This document shows, piece by piece, positions 36,887 to 48,118 of a DNA stretch of 64,000 nucleotides (its first letter is position 1; the number at the start of each line of letters is the position of its first letter). The translations under genes and the position numbers were made by a program. The notes under the pieces are model-generated. The model was given only the letters and a program-made list of their open reading frames with translations, had not been told where the DNA came from and did no database searches. Source of the DNA: Siphonodentalium dalli (Eukaryota > Mollusca > Scaphopoda > Gadilida > Siphonodentaliidae); NCBI GenBank assembly GCA_032622095.1, contig CP136063.1, positions 81,507,980-81,571,979 of the forward strand, written 5' to 3'.

Positions 36887-37276
36887 CTGCCGATATAACC
36901 ATAACATGCACGAACGATAGTCTCTATGACCATTACACGCCATGTCGTCCAGGCAGTCTCTGCGGTCTTTGTTTATTTTGTCCGGCTCCAGCGATATATG
37001 AGTTGGGTTGACACAGTCTTGGCATAAATGAGACGCATGCTCTGACGGTGTCAATGGCACTTGGTGATGGACAAAGTAGGCGAGTCGATGTGCTGCAACA
37101 GTCTGTACTTTGCCATCTAATCTAACACTCAACTTTCAATATCCTTCTCGCACCTGTGCGGTCCAAAAATGACAACCAGAAGAACTTCTTAGGCTGTTAC
37201 GTATGATCGACTTCCGTAATGAGGCCAGCTAGCTTTCTTTCGCTCGGAATGGATTTAGAAATCTGTGACATATTAC
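36887..37276 (-). pseudogene. His-Me finger (HNH-type) endonuclease exon with zinc-binding loop
   Basis: Read on the minus strand: an acceptor (TTATTTCTTCTTGTTACAG) opens the exon at 37276 and a donor (CGGCAG/GTAAGA) closes it at 36887. Motifs in order: GCHFWTA, then KLSVRLDGKVQTVAAHRLAY, then ASHLCQDCVNPTHISLEP, INKDRRDC and CNGHRDYRSC. This is the pattern of the zinc-binding loop region of homing-type His-Me endonucleases (AHRLAY; SHLC..CVNP.H..LEP; C.GH..Y..C). Such proteins nick or cut DNA. Defects: one in-frame TGA before KLSVRL (about 37136) and a frame change in the N-terminal part, where an ATG frame (MSQISKSIPSERKLAGL) gives way to LASLRKS. The 3' end faces the transposase. Confidence 0.7.
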
Positions 37277-37822
37277 CTGTAACAAGAAGAAATAAAACAT
37301 ACACCGTACTTGTTTTTGCATAACGAAAACATAAATTTGTGTATGGTTGATTCTGTCGATGTTAATTATACGAAGTCTCTCGATTAAAAAAAACAAAAAG
37401 CCATGCTTTCCCCCTGTATGCCTTAAATTGGCTATATAACAGATAAAGGTTGCACCCCCCCCCCCCCCAATTCACTCTCATGTGATTGTTTATCATTAAT
37501 TTAAATCACATATTTCAGACCCTCAATAACATCTTGCATATACTAGTATGTTGATAGTAACAATGGCTAGTGTCCCCTGATATACAGGCACTTGCGGTGT
37601 GCTGGCAAACAAAATATCACAATCTTCAAAATCATAACAGGGTTTTGCAGGTGGAATAGTGCGCTATATTTAGTAACATATACCTGTTTACACATGTTTT
37701 GGCTTTAATTTTGATTTTTGGAAATTAATGAGATGTCTGAGAAAGGGAAAATGTGTTTTGCAAAGAATATACAATTCATCCAATGTTGACACGAAACTAG
37801 GTAAGATGAATTGACCAAAAAT
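37277..37822. other. spacer without recognisable gene
   Basis: AT-rich; contains a C14 run at 37455-37468 and no long open frame. It lies between the endonuclease exon and the right direct repeat, and would hold the upstream intron of the minus-strand gene. Confidence 0.5.
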
Positions 37823-38422
37823 ACGATTTCTGGCCATTTTCACGGGGGTACTGTATTACAACCTTCTGCTGCACCATGGTCATTGATAAACAGAACATGA
37901 GTGCTTGGTTACAAGATGCAGAAATGGTCAGAGAATAATCGTCTGTCTTTCGGAAAAAAATTGCATCATCACAAGTAGAGTTATCTCCCCTAGACTGATT
38001 TTTTTAAATCTTCATTTTAGCCAATTTTTGACCGAAATTGGTCGTTTTCGGTCGCATAGCTAACCACGACAGAGCGAATGTCAGTCTATAATCACCTTAT
38101 GAGCTGATAGACCCGAGATATATGTCAGATATATTGAAAAATATCTCAGAAGTGCAGACGACTGTTTTCAAGGGAGAGAAATCGAGCTGTTTTCCGGTGG
38201 AGTACCACACAGAGATGGCCGACATCAGATTCCAAAAACATACTTCGTATTCAAATATCATCCCATTTTGTATACTATGGTACCTTTATAAAATAATTAA
38301 ACCATCAAACCATTACTCCCAGGTATAACAGAGGCTAAACTGACAGTTATAGCCCTTATATGCTTAAAATCATATTTTTCAGCCCTCCTACAACCCATGT
38401 GAAATCGTGTATTGCTACCTTA
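37823..38422 (+). repeat. 0.6-kb direct repeat, right copy
   Basis: Second copy of 33775-34405. It contains a 68-codon frame (38122-38328) that includes the VQTTVF-GEKSSCFPVEY segment. Differences are few (for example GAG/AAG, CTG/ATG), pointing to a recent duplication. Confidence 0.9.
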
Positions 38423-38965
38423 TGGAACATGTTTAATATAGTTTAATCATATATTAAACTTTTCCGAAGTTATTAAGTAAGATTTAAGTGATTGATAAAA
38501 GGCATTTTATTGCGGGAATCAAGTCAGTCAGAATCATTATTCATTCTGCACAACATCATCAATTACCTGTGTGATTTGAGTTGACATAATTTATCCGAAT
38601 AAATATAATCAATTACTCAAATTGGTGGACTATATTTACCATAACCTGAGATTACTTTGAGAATTACAACATGAAGTTTGTCTTCTCTAGCATTGAGTCA
38701 CATCGACTAGCAGCATCATATACATTATTTATACAATACAAAATAATAGCCTTGAGTCATTTTTGGCTAGCATTCATATAGATTGTCTATATCATACACA
38801 TGATACAGCATAGCAATCTGACAGCAATCGTAGACATTCAGTCCTATAGACTAGCGTACCAATGGGCATTGTCCATTAGCACACCAGAAGCATTATATGT
38901 TAAAGTATTCCGATTATTTGCGGCAATAAGGGGAAACTTCGTAAAGCATACCCCTGCAGCGTTAC
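38423..38965. other. right flank of the 6.1-kb insertion
   Basis: No gene or repeat recognised. Short local duplications such as GACTAG and TTGAGTCA recur around 38690-38770. Ends with GCAGCGTTAC before the AATG duplication. Confidence 0.4.
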
Positions 38966-39720
38966 AATGAGAACGATGTGTTAATTTGTTTGAATTAGGA
39001 AATGAAACATGGATGCTCTTCATTTAAAGATCATTGTAATTTTTAGTAGCCTGCCTAAAATTCAAAACAGGACCGACATGCGTAGATTTTAAACACGCAC
39101 AATTGTTCTGATTGCCCCAACGTCTACAGCTTCGCCTCGGGTTTATATAGGCATATTCCTATTCAACAAAGTGGAATGGGCGCCCACCATTGTCCACACT
39201 GCCAACGGCGATATGGCCGCCTCGACGACGCCAACAGACACCTGAGATAATGCAGGGACAGATCCCGATCTCCTTTGCTATTGTCCAGCTATTGAAATCA
39301 CCCACACCAAGTCCATATCCTGCAGATCTCCTTTGCTATTGAAATCACCCACACCAAGTCCATATCCTGCATTTTCAATAAACCTCCATGAGCTCATCGT
39401 TCTCGAGTGGATACTGCACTTACAGCTCTCTCCGCATTGAAACAGGCCACCAACGCCCCCACGGGGACCGACTGTCACTGAGAACATTGCCACTCACACC
39501 ACCCTGGACACGACCCGTGGGGCCCACCAAACCTGGTCTACTCGCCCATTACTACGCCTGCACAGCTCGTCTCCGCCACAGCTTCTCCTGGTTGTAGCTG
39601 GTCGCACAATCGCCATACTCAACCAATTTCATCTCCGGCTCACTCAGATAATACTCCGGAAACCTACGTGTGGAATCTCACGTTCAGATGAAATGATGCG
39701 CTTCAGAGAACATTTCCCTG
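38966..39720 (+). pseudogene. zinc-finger fragment, copy 2
   Basis: Resumes the old repeat block, then carries the zinc-finger segment: finger 1 C at about 39105, SGLYRHI, and finger 2 CPHCQRRYGRLDDANRHLR-stop-C at about 39192-39255. A local duplication of about 55 bp (ATTGAAATCACCCACACCAAGTCC) occurs at 39290-39375. Later proline-rich sequence (39470-39690) parallels 46800-47030 of copy 3. Several stops and shifts. Confidence 0.6.
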
Positions 39721-40641
39721 AGCAATGCTGAGGGGAGGAATCGATTGAAATCTTTGATCGAGAGATCATAATTTGAAACTTGATTTCTTACTGGATATAT
39801 TGGATCAACTGTTTTCAGATTGCTGGATATTTCGTGGTATACCTAAAACAAAAAACACGAAATTCGTGAATTTATTGGACACTCATTTGTCCGATTTGCT
39901 GAATATCAAGACAGGATTTTCGATGAAAGATCTTTGAGATTCGAAATATATAGATACATCACTCTCATAGAACCATGTACATTTTTTACAATTGAAAAGT
40001 TACTTACTGAAAAAAGTGGTTTTGTATTACATTGCATAAAATGCCACTAAACCTATTTCAGAATTAGATAGTGAACTCATTTGAACAATTTGGAGTTACG
40101 GCATTTCTTCATTGAAAATAAAAAAAGGTTCAACCTGAACAATCAATCAGTCTCAGAATAAAACAAATCTTTCGGCATGAGTCTCGAAAAGTACATGAAA
40201 TGTTAATGTACGACCACACACCTGACTAAGGAGCAGACGAAGAACATAAAAACCCGTAATATAATGTTAGAACATCAGTTTTCCGTAGCTCTAGCTTCGG
40301 TAATCAACGTGGTAGTCTATGCTGAGTTCGATAATCAGATTTAAATCAACAGCATACGAGAGATAATAACAGATTATGGAATGCATTTTGGAATAAAAAT
40401 TGAGACTGCAAGTTGGCGGACTCAATTTCATTCCATATTATGTTCCTACCCTTGATAACAACCAGATAATATTCTAGATGTTTCGTTGATGAAATACAGA
40501 ATCAGATTTCAAAAGAAGTGAAATTTAACTATGAGGGATGTTAAATAGATCATCCAAGTCAGACTCGACATTTACTTTGTATTTGGACACAATGGACGGA
40601 TGTGTTCATCGATTTAGCACTACTGAAATTGGACATTGTAA
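39721..40641. other. no gene recognised
   Basis: AT-rich stretch with only short open frames. It may be the worn upstream part of the Ty3/gypsy element whose integrase end lies at 40642, but I cannot show coding homology here. Confidence 0.4.
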
Positions 40642-41016
40642 CAGGACAGTCCTCGTGGTTGGGCATATGCATATCTACCTCAAGTGATGGCGGCGTATCG
40701 TGCCTCAACACATACGACCACCATATTCACTCGAAACATGATGATGCTTGGCAGAGAAACAGTCATGCCAATGCAAGCATATATACCAGTTCCGAATAGT
40801 CATGCCGAACAAGAAATAAGTGAATATGTCCTTGACCTCAGACACAGGATGGAGCATACACATAAGAAAGAGCGCAAACTTAAAAACCGCATTAGAACAT
40901 TTGCCTTGTACTTGGTAGTTGAAAATCCATGGACTCCCGTAAAATATACGAGTGTGGAATCGGAGAATGCGTCTTCACATCATATCGAAAAGGAAATGGA
41001 ACGGGGAACTCGATAA
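40642..41016 (+). pseudogene. Ty3/gypsy-type integrase C-terminal fragment
   Basis: The frame reads WAYAYLPQVMAAYRASTHTT, then TRNMMMLGRETVMP, and a basic stretch (RHRMEHTHKKERKLKNR) before stopping. It matches the end of retrotransposon integrase catalytic domains: a W..YLPQ..AYR.S.H.TT..T.N.MMLGRE..MP motif, then a helical region. No reverse transcriptase or LTR is visible around it, so this is a fragment of a dead element. The tail after FALYLV is no longer recognisable. Confidence 0.65.
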
Positions 41017-41184
41017 GTTCAGAATCAAGGCTTGAGACTGATCCATGGGTACTGTTGTGCTTTGTTTAAAGAATCGAAACTAGTACACCTCCGAATTCTT
41101 GTCAATGTAGTATGAATTATAAAACAGTTTATGCACACTGGATGCCATAGTGCACATTTCCTGAGACTCATTGAAGCATACTAC

Positions 41185-41766
41185 AGTACAGATGCACCGG
41201 CTTTGAAAGAAGAGAAGAGCTTTAATGACGTTGATGCCCCGGCTTTGAAAGCAGAGAAGAGTTTTAATGAAAAACAAAGAGGAAACAATCAGTATACCAA
41301 TTTCGGAGTTCAAACTATATGTATCGGAACTGGTGAACTTAAAGGAAGGTTTCGTCAAATCGAAAGACACAGCATCATCTAGAAAACCTGGTGGTTGAGC
41401 TGCAAAAAGACAAAAGAATTCTTGAATGTGATCTTGAGGAAAATATGGATGGGTACGAGTGCCTAATAATAAGGACCAATACCTTCTTAGAAGTGTTGGA
41501 TATTGAGGGATTGAAGAATGCAAAGGAAGCTGAGAGGATGAAAAACATCCAGCTAAAAATTAAATGAGATAGAAGATATGGAACATAGACTGAATGAGAT
41601 CAAAGGTATGTACGAAAGAGTAATTAAAGAACAAGCTGAAGAAATTGGATATCTAAAAGATTTCCTAAAAAAGATCAACGACTCAGACTGCAATATACAC
41701 AATGTAATACATATGAGAAATGTATGGGACAAAACTACACCTCTACTTCCATCATCTCAGGCTTAG
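41185..41766 (+). pseudogene. coiled-coil protein fragment, frameshifted
   Basis: Several frames make up one heptad-rich relic. It begins with a 14-codon (42-nt) duplication DAPALKEEKSFNDV / DAPALKAEKSFNEK (41191-41274). Then FKLYVSELVNLKEGF in another frame, LVVELQKDKRILECDLEE (about 41386), GLKNAKEAERMKNIQLK, and after a shift near 41562 EIEDMEHRLNEIKGMYERVI and EEIGYLKDFLKKIND, stopping at 41766. At least two frame changes. The long acidic/basic helices suggest a coiled coil. Family not identified. Confidence 0.45.
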
Positions 41767-42464
41767 CCGGGTCATAGTTATCGCTCATGTTTGTTATAGC
41801 CTCCAACTCATCTTTATCTACTATGCAGGATATTGCTGATTCGCTGGATGTCGTGTCTTGGTGAGTTGATTTCATGACTTCGCTCTGTTGTTTTTACTTC
41901 TGTCATCGTTTTCCAGCCCCGCACCCATGTTTCTGAAGAACGCTCCCGTTGGATTTGCATTGCATCACTCGCATTTTGCACACTTTAGGTGTAAACTCAA
42001 TACTTGCAAATATTAACTTACTTTTTCATATGCAAATTCCTGCTAATATCAGATCGAATAAAGGAGCAATTTTTCATGCGTGGACCAATCTCATCTTCAC
42101 ATAAATCATTTTAAAGCGTATTGAGTACGAGGGGCTTTGCTGAAATTATTGTATGTACATATAACTTTATGCCAGTTATTTAATGTCATATGCCGAATAA
42201 AGCATCTGCTGTTAAATATGTTGTGAAACTGGCTGCTACCAAGAAAGGTCAGACCAGTTATAAACATGTCTTCTTTCACGAATGCTGAAAAATCCTGTCT
42301 TATATCTGTTGCTGTTTTTCATGAGTTTTAATTCATTTCGAAAAGTGGATTTGAGTCCGTCGATTTAATACTTGATTTGTTTCTCGTCATATCTTTGATA
42401 CAGGGCCATCTAGAACAAAAATAAATTATGCACAATCTGAAGTTCTTTTATTATAAGACTTACA
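41767..42464. other. no gene recognised
   Basis: Short open frames only. Some T-rich tracts but no convincing exon. Confidence 0.4.
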
Positions 42465-42590
42465 GACATACCAATACAGCTGAGGAATGCATGGACTTGC
42501 TGCCAGAATATGCGACGCACCAGTCAACTCAAATACAAGTATTACGGACATGCTGGCTGATGGCGACAACGCCAATTTTGTAAAGTGTTT
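42465..42590 (+). pseudogene. acidic exon, distant copy
   Basis: CATACCAATACAGCTGAGGAATGCATGGAC ... AACTCAAATACAAGTATTACGGACATGCTGGCTGATGGCGAC aligns with the acidic exon at 51380-51525 and is followed by the same donor-side sequence as 52290 (TTTGTAAAGTGTTTCATATG). The frame is broken in the middle. It links this area to the 49-55 kb cluster. Confidence 0.6.
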
Positions 42591-43229
42591 CATATGTTAT
42601 TCCATACGTTTTTAACATAACTATTAGTCTAGTTTGAGAGTGAGCTCATATGATAACATTCAATTTGGATTTCCATTCAAATAACCATTACAGCGCCAAA
42701 AAATTAATGCAGGTTCAGCGTTGAAATTAAAAATAGCAAAAAAAGTGACACCCCCTCATTGTTCACAGTTTACAGATGAATATTTTTCTCAAGCCAAAGG
42801 TTGAACAAGTTCCTAGCTGGGGAGGTGTGCTGGTTCTTGAAAGATTCCAATTACTAAGGGATTTAGTTAAATGTATCAGCCGGAATAATCTTGGCAAGAA
42901 TGAACAATGTTTTACTTTAATTTTCCATAGTTGTAAAGACAGGAAATGTTACGTAGTTGGGAACTCGTAGCTAGACAACCCATTTCCCGAATGAAGACAA
43001 ACAGCAACGTTACCTGCTGTACCTTCAAATTTAAAGCTGTAATACTATGTTCATAATTATATAAATAACATAACTTGTTACATATTGGAATAATCACTCG
43101 TATCAAACAGAGAAGACAGACATGACCGTCAAGTACAATACTTCAAGACTCATGGTTCTGCATGCCCCCCACCCTCGAGGAAACATGCAACTTTCAGTCA
43201 AGTAGCTTTCGGGATAATATAAAAATGTC

Positions 43230-43390
43230 GGGGATTATAGCCATATAAATCCTGAGGCCATCACGGGTATAAACATTAAGAGAAGACTGACCCAATGATA
43301 GTTCAGATATGCTAAAATCATAATTGTTTAAACATTGGAATAATGTTCTTTATGTATAAACCGATTTCTCATATATATATATTTAAGATT
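43230..43390 (+). repeat. diverged fragment of the 3.2-kb unit
   Basis: CCTGAGGCCATCACGGGTATAAAC and AGATATGCTAAAATCATAATTGTTTAAACATTGGAATAATGT match the end of the 97-codon segment region (2790 and 3110), with an internal deletion of most of the ORF. Confidence 0.75.
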
Positions 43391-43824
43391 TGATGGGTCT
43401 TTAACTTGGTGTTATCCTATTGATGAGAACTTCCTATATATATGACGAATTACAGAACAAAGATTTATCCAATGTTTTGACAGTCTGAATTCCGGGATAA
43501 ACAGGGACGCTGGGTTCATGGCCTCGTGGTGCACCACATATGAACATTAATAATAACGATACATACACGTAGGCCTACACATGTGTGGAAACGAGCGTTC
43601 ATATTGTAAGACTAACTTTTTGGCGCGAAAACAGCATATAACGTTATCATCAAGGAGATGTCACCAAGGGCTGTGACGTTGACGTTACGCTAAACTTTGT
43701 TCAACCGTATATTGATGTAACTCCATTTGCATATATACCTGAAGGGGAAACCCGAAAGCTCGTATGTTAAATACATAAAATAGGTCTTAAAAGGTGTTAC
43801 TCTTCATATTTATTATATATATTA

Positions 43825-43939
43825 TTAATTGGTTGTTGTTTCCACATTGGCCTCGGTCTGTCGTATTGGCCTGAGGCTGCAGGCTAATACGACATACCGA
43901 GGCATCATAACTCGGTCAATGTGGAAACAACCAATTAAT
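43825..43939. mobile_element. foldback/MITE-like element
   Basis: Arms 43825-43850 and 43917-43939 are reverse complements (TTAATTGGTTGTTGTTTCCACA...). An inner stem TGTCGTATT/AATACGACA surrounds a GAGGCTGCAGGC loop. Related words (TATTGGTCGC, TATTGGCCGAC, CTAATTAATAAATATAC) occur up to 44310, so a larger element may span to there. Confidence 0.65.
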
Positions 43940-44549
43940 AAATATTTTATTAATTAGCAAAAATGGCAATAATTGTTTCACAGGATGAATATATTAACAT
44001 AGATATACCATTGTGTTTTATTAAATTAACAATTATTCCAGCAATTGTTTTCTTGTGAACTTTGTGAAGAACTTGCAGCAATTTCACAGTGCTGTCAGTT
44101 TCCACTGGGAATTATACGGATACATGTAGTTCATCCATGTACATATATATTAATTCCCAAAAACAGTGACTGTCCGTAATTCATTCGACGTCAGTTACGT
44201 TACTTTGACTTATTGGTCGCGTTTTCTACATATTGGCCGACTTTTTGTTACTTATGACACGGGCAGCGTTCTACTTATTGCGGCCGATAACGTATAGCTA
44301 ATTAATAAATATACATACTAAGGATATGTGATGTCATAATGGACAAACATTGCACTTCAATAGGAACCATGCTCGTTTATCTCCAACTCGCGGTGTTCAA
44401 AACCCGAATACGAGATTCAAACATCTAGGAACGGATGTACAGTACAGCATGTGGACTTGCCTCAACGGATCAAAACCTGAAGATGCAAATAATTGCTGAA
44501 AGTCCTAGTTTTATAAAATCCAGAATAAAAAACTTCGGACCATGTTCAT

Positions 44550-45530
44550 TTTTCTGATTAATATATATATATGGGCCATTTAGGTCTGAAACAAACCATT
44601 ATTATTATCTTCAACATAAACAGGACGATTAAAACAAACAATTGTGACACTGGTATTTTAATCGATTAACAGATACAAATTTCTCAGCTCATTTACCGAT
44701 TTTAGTTTCTGTGAAAAACTTTGATATTAACTTAATAAATTCACAAAGTTAGGCTACTATTATCTCGGTGCGTAAATGATAATCTAATAAGCAACAAATA
44801 AAGGGCATTATAACAGCGCACTGATGTATACGATATTATGATAACTCCTTTTGAACTACTGAAAATTAATGTCGATGTCTATTCAACAAGGTCAATGCAA
44901 CCAAATTAAGAGCTTTGTATGATCGCACTGGTGTTTTCCATATTATACATAGTGAGTATAAAGTATTCACAGTTGATAAGACTGTTAATACAGACAAATA
45001 AGATATTTTAGTCACAATTCATAGTATTATGGTTGAGATTGAGGATTATTAGCTAGAGGAATCAGTACCCAATTTTACATCTGCATTCTTATATTACGGG
45101 GTTCAGTTTTGATAAATTACGACAATAAAACATAAATAATCCGATTCAAATTAGTAAGTGAATATTTGCCAATTTGTTTAATATTCGAACATTGAGTCAT
45201 TAACAAGCCAAACATGGGTCTGCATGGAGTAAGAGCAAGCGTTGACCTGCTCTAACACCATCTCATATTGTTTGTGATGAATTACATTATAGTTCGGAAT
45301 AAATACTGTTTTAGCTAGTGTTGAATAAGATAATGTCGATCGTATATGGCAAGCCCACAACAGTAAGGCCTTTATACGAGGGCACTGAGGTGTTTGATAT
45401 AATGACAACTCCATATTAGCTAGTGTTGACAAGGTCAATACAAACAGATTGGGGGCTTTGTGTCATCGCATTGAGGTTTTCGGCATCAGACCTAGTGATA
45501 AAGGCCATTCCACACGGCGTGGCTCGTCGA
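44550..45530 (+). repeat. diverged copy of the left part of the 3.2-kb unit
   Basis: Collinear with unit positions 30-900: ATGGGCCATTTAGGTCTGAAA, the cassette A region at about 44610-44670, cassette B at 44958-45053 (FTVDKTVNTDK-stop), TATTCGAACATTGAGTCATTAACAAG, and GGCACTGAGGTGTTTGATAT at about 45380. Many substitutions and indels; clearly older than the tandem array. Confidence 0.85.
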
Positions 45531-45762
45531 AATAGAACACACAGCATGCAATGGGTGCTCGCACATGGCGTGTGAAACCTTTTTGTGAACTTTCGCAGCT
45601 TTGCAATAATTAGTTCATCAAAGCCGTAATGCCACATTTAACATAGACCACAATGGCATTTATATCCACCAGATACTTAGTTTCCTATTTCTCAGACCTC
45701 CTACAACCATTGAGATCGTGTACATCTAACTATAAGGTTTGATTTCATTTCTTCTATTGTAG

Positions 45763-45893
45763 ATTCGAATCTTGGATACAACAGAGACAAAGGAGTGAGT
45801 TATTTGAGTACAGAGGTTTCACCTCGACAAGAGGGTGAAAACTAATAAGTATGACATGATGGTGACCATTCATGGTCTTGTAGGTAAAAAAAA
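45763..45893 (+). pseudogene. exon b relic without the 379-bp insertion
   Basis: A good acceptor (TTTCATTTCTTCTATTGTAG) precedes ATTCGAATC. The sequence TACAGAGGTTTCACC...GACAAGAGGGTGAAAACTAATAAGTATGACATGATGGTGACC corresponds to YKGFTVDKRVKTNKYDMMVT, with early stops and a one-base loss in FTVDK. It ends IHGLV. This is the uninterrupted reference that exposes the insertion in the array units. Confidence 0.65.
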
Positions 45894-46061
45894 CAATCCG
45901 AACCAATTTTCAGGTAACCTGGCAAATATTTCAGATTCTAATAGTGGATGTTAGACATAAAGTTAGCTATTTGGTTTCAGCGTCGTTAAAACGAAGAATT
46001 GTCTTGTTGAAACTGAGCATTGTTAGAACAAAACAAAAAAACCATCTGAACCAATTTTCAG

Positions 46062-46177
46062 GTAACCAGACAAATAAGCCTTCAATATCTGAAAAAGGTC
46101 AAATTTGTTTTAAAATGCCAGATATTGCTATGCTTGGACGAGGAACCGGTATGGAAATCGGAAACACTAGAAAAACG
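46062..46177 (+). pseudogene. exon a copy with intact splice borders
   Basis: After CCAATTTTCAG the frame reads NQTNKPSISEKGQICFKMPD, then IAMLGRGTGMEIGNTRKT, ending at AAAAACG/GTGAGT. This is the best example of exon a with its donor; compare the intron-less fusion at 31735-31991. No complete upstream exons are visible. Confidence 0.55.
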
Positions 46178-46452
46178 GTGAGTCTTGGCTGTTTCAAGTT
46201 GAGATGCACTCCCTCCCTGATTTGACCCATTTTAGGTAACCAGACAAAATATATTGAGAACTATTTGCATCCGCCATCATTCGTGACACAGGCATCGCAT
46301 AAATCCAACTCAAGCATCGATCAGTTTCATGTTGAAACGAATTTTTATAAATGAGAACGATATGTTAAATTGTTTATATTTATATTGGGAAACGAAAGCA
46401 TAGATGCTCTTCATTTAAAGATCATTGTATTTTTTACCAGTCTAACTAAAAT

Positions 46453-48113
46453 TCAAAACGGGAGCGACATGCATAGAATTAAACATGCACAATTGTCCCG
46501 AGTGCCCCAACGTCTACAGCTTCGCCTCAGGTTTATATAGGCATATTCGTATTCAACACCGTGGACTGGCTTCCACCAGTGTCCACACTGCCAACGGCGA
46601 TTTGGCCGCCTCGACGACGCCAACAGACACCTGAGATAATGCAGGGACAGGTCCCGATCTCCTCTGCTTGTCCAGTTATTGGAATCACCCACCCAAAGTC
46701 GATTTTCACTAAACTCCAGCTCGTCATTCTCAAGCGGATACTGCACTTACAACTATATCCACATTCAAACAGTCCCACCAAGCTCGCACGGGGGGGGGGG
46801 GCTGTCCCTGCGAACTTTGCCGCTCACACCACCCTGGGCACGAGCTGGCTTGGCACCCCGTGGAGCCCACCAAACCTGGTATACTCGCCTATAACTACGC
46901 CTGCACAGCTTCTCCTGGTTGTACCTGGTGGCACAATCGCCATGCCCAACCAATTTCATCTCCGGCTTCCTCGGATAATACTCCGGACACATACGTGTGG
47001 AATCTCCCGTTCAGCCTGACCAATGAAATGTGGCGCTTCAAAGAACGTCAGGGGACCATCTATGACCACAACAGCACATTGATGGTCCCCCTCAATGACT
47101 TTATTGATTGGTGAGGACTCCTCCCAATCCACTATTCCCATATAGGAAACACTCCATGGCCGCTTAGTGGGCCTAGGGCCCAATATGGACATTCCAGTTT
47201 GTTACGTAATGCCAATCAAACTGTTACTGAGCCAACAACCCATTGTATAGACAATACTATATATAATTCTCGTGTGAGATTATCAATAAATTTCATCAAC
47301 ATCGCATCAAGTAGTTGTCACGTCTCCCATCGAGGTCCAATTGACAAAATACTCCTCTGGGATCCAAGCCCCCGTCCTCGAATCACCTGCTTTACCCCGT
47401 TTAATTGGTCAAACATCATATTTGCCAACACCCTGCACACCAAACAAACCACCGTCTCCGCGATCACGCAACACCGGTCACCGCTACACAAAACTTTCAG
47501 GTTTAAACAATGGTAAACCACTCTCTGCACCGCGATATAAAAATTCTCTTGTATACCACACACGGATACAAGAAGTATCCATACTATCAACGGAGTACTA
47601 AAACTACGGATACTAAACGATATACACCTAGAGTGGATACTTATTGCCATGATTAAAACGATATACCCGCAGATGCTCGACTCATACCCGCAACCACAAG
47701 GCTTGGACAAATAGTAAATCATATACCCTAAACGTTCATATTCAAACCCAAGCGCACACCAGTTCATCTGTAGCAATGTATCCAACATACCCGCTACTAC
47801 TACCCGCACTGAACCAGTGTCAATGGCCAACCGAAATATGTGGAGCACTGCATCCAGCATTGAACAGCAGCAACCTATACCCGCAAACCTGAACGGGAAA
47901 ACATGCCCGCACACAACATCGGGACCCACTCTGTGTACACAACCCACTGACCTCTACCCATTGACCAGTCAAACTACACGCACAACCAATCTCGAGTATA
48001 AAAGGACAGGCAAAATCCGCCTCTACCCATGCCATCCTGGTCCTGGTGAAGATACACTAGTTATCGAAAGCGCTAGACCATTACAAGGATTTCCTCGACT
48101 ATATTTTAAATTC
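46453..48113 (+). mobile_element. 1.66-kb insertion carrying zinc-finger copy 3
   Basis: AAAAT flanks both ends (46448-46452 and 48114-48118), and the related copy at 30900-30920 reads straight across a single AAAAT, an empty site. Inside: finger 1 CPECPNVYSFASGLYRHIRI..H (about 46495-46560), finger 2 CPHCQRRFGRLDDANRHLR-stop-C (about 46580-46645, other frame), a proline-rich part (46650-47020), DNTPDTYVWNLPFSL and IYDHNSTLMVPLNDFIDW-stop (to 47114), then 1 kb rich in proline/threonine codons without a clear single frame. A G12 run lies at 46790-46801. It may be a retroelement ORF fragment or a captured gene piece. Confidence 0.55.
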
Positions 48114-48118
48114 AAAAT

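Larger units (their letters stand above)
32831..38965. mobile_element. 6.1-kb insertion with transposase and endonuclease relics
   Basis: The old repeat sequence TTTATAAATG (to 32830) resumes at AGAACGATG (38970), as in the uninterrupted copies at 28758 and 30800. AATG is present on both sides (32827-32830 and 38966-38969), so the intervening 6135 bp were inserted with a 4-bp duplication. The outermost bases (GTGTAGTG and GCGTTAC) show no convincing terminal inverted repeat. The block contains 0.6-kb direct repeats, a Mutator-like transposase pseudogene (+) and a His-Me finger endonuclease exon (-). It could be one composite element or a nest of several. Confidence 0.6.

Noticed and set aside
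33775-38422. LTR retrotransposon with 0.6-kb LTRs
   Set aside because: No gag/pol between the repeats, no TG...CA ends, and the repeats lie inside the 6.1-kb insertion; the enclosed gene is a DNA transposase relic.
47318-47947. 209-codon minus-strand ORF
   Set aside because: Cysteine/isoleucine/valine-rich translation opposite proline/threonine-rich plus-strand sequence; no motif or splice signals. Likely a shadow of the zinc-finger element.
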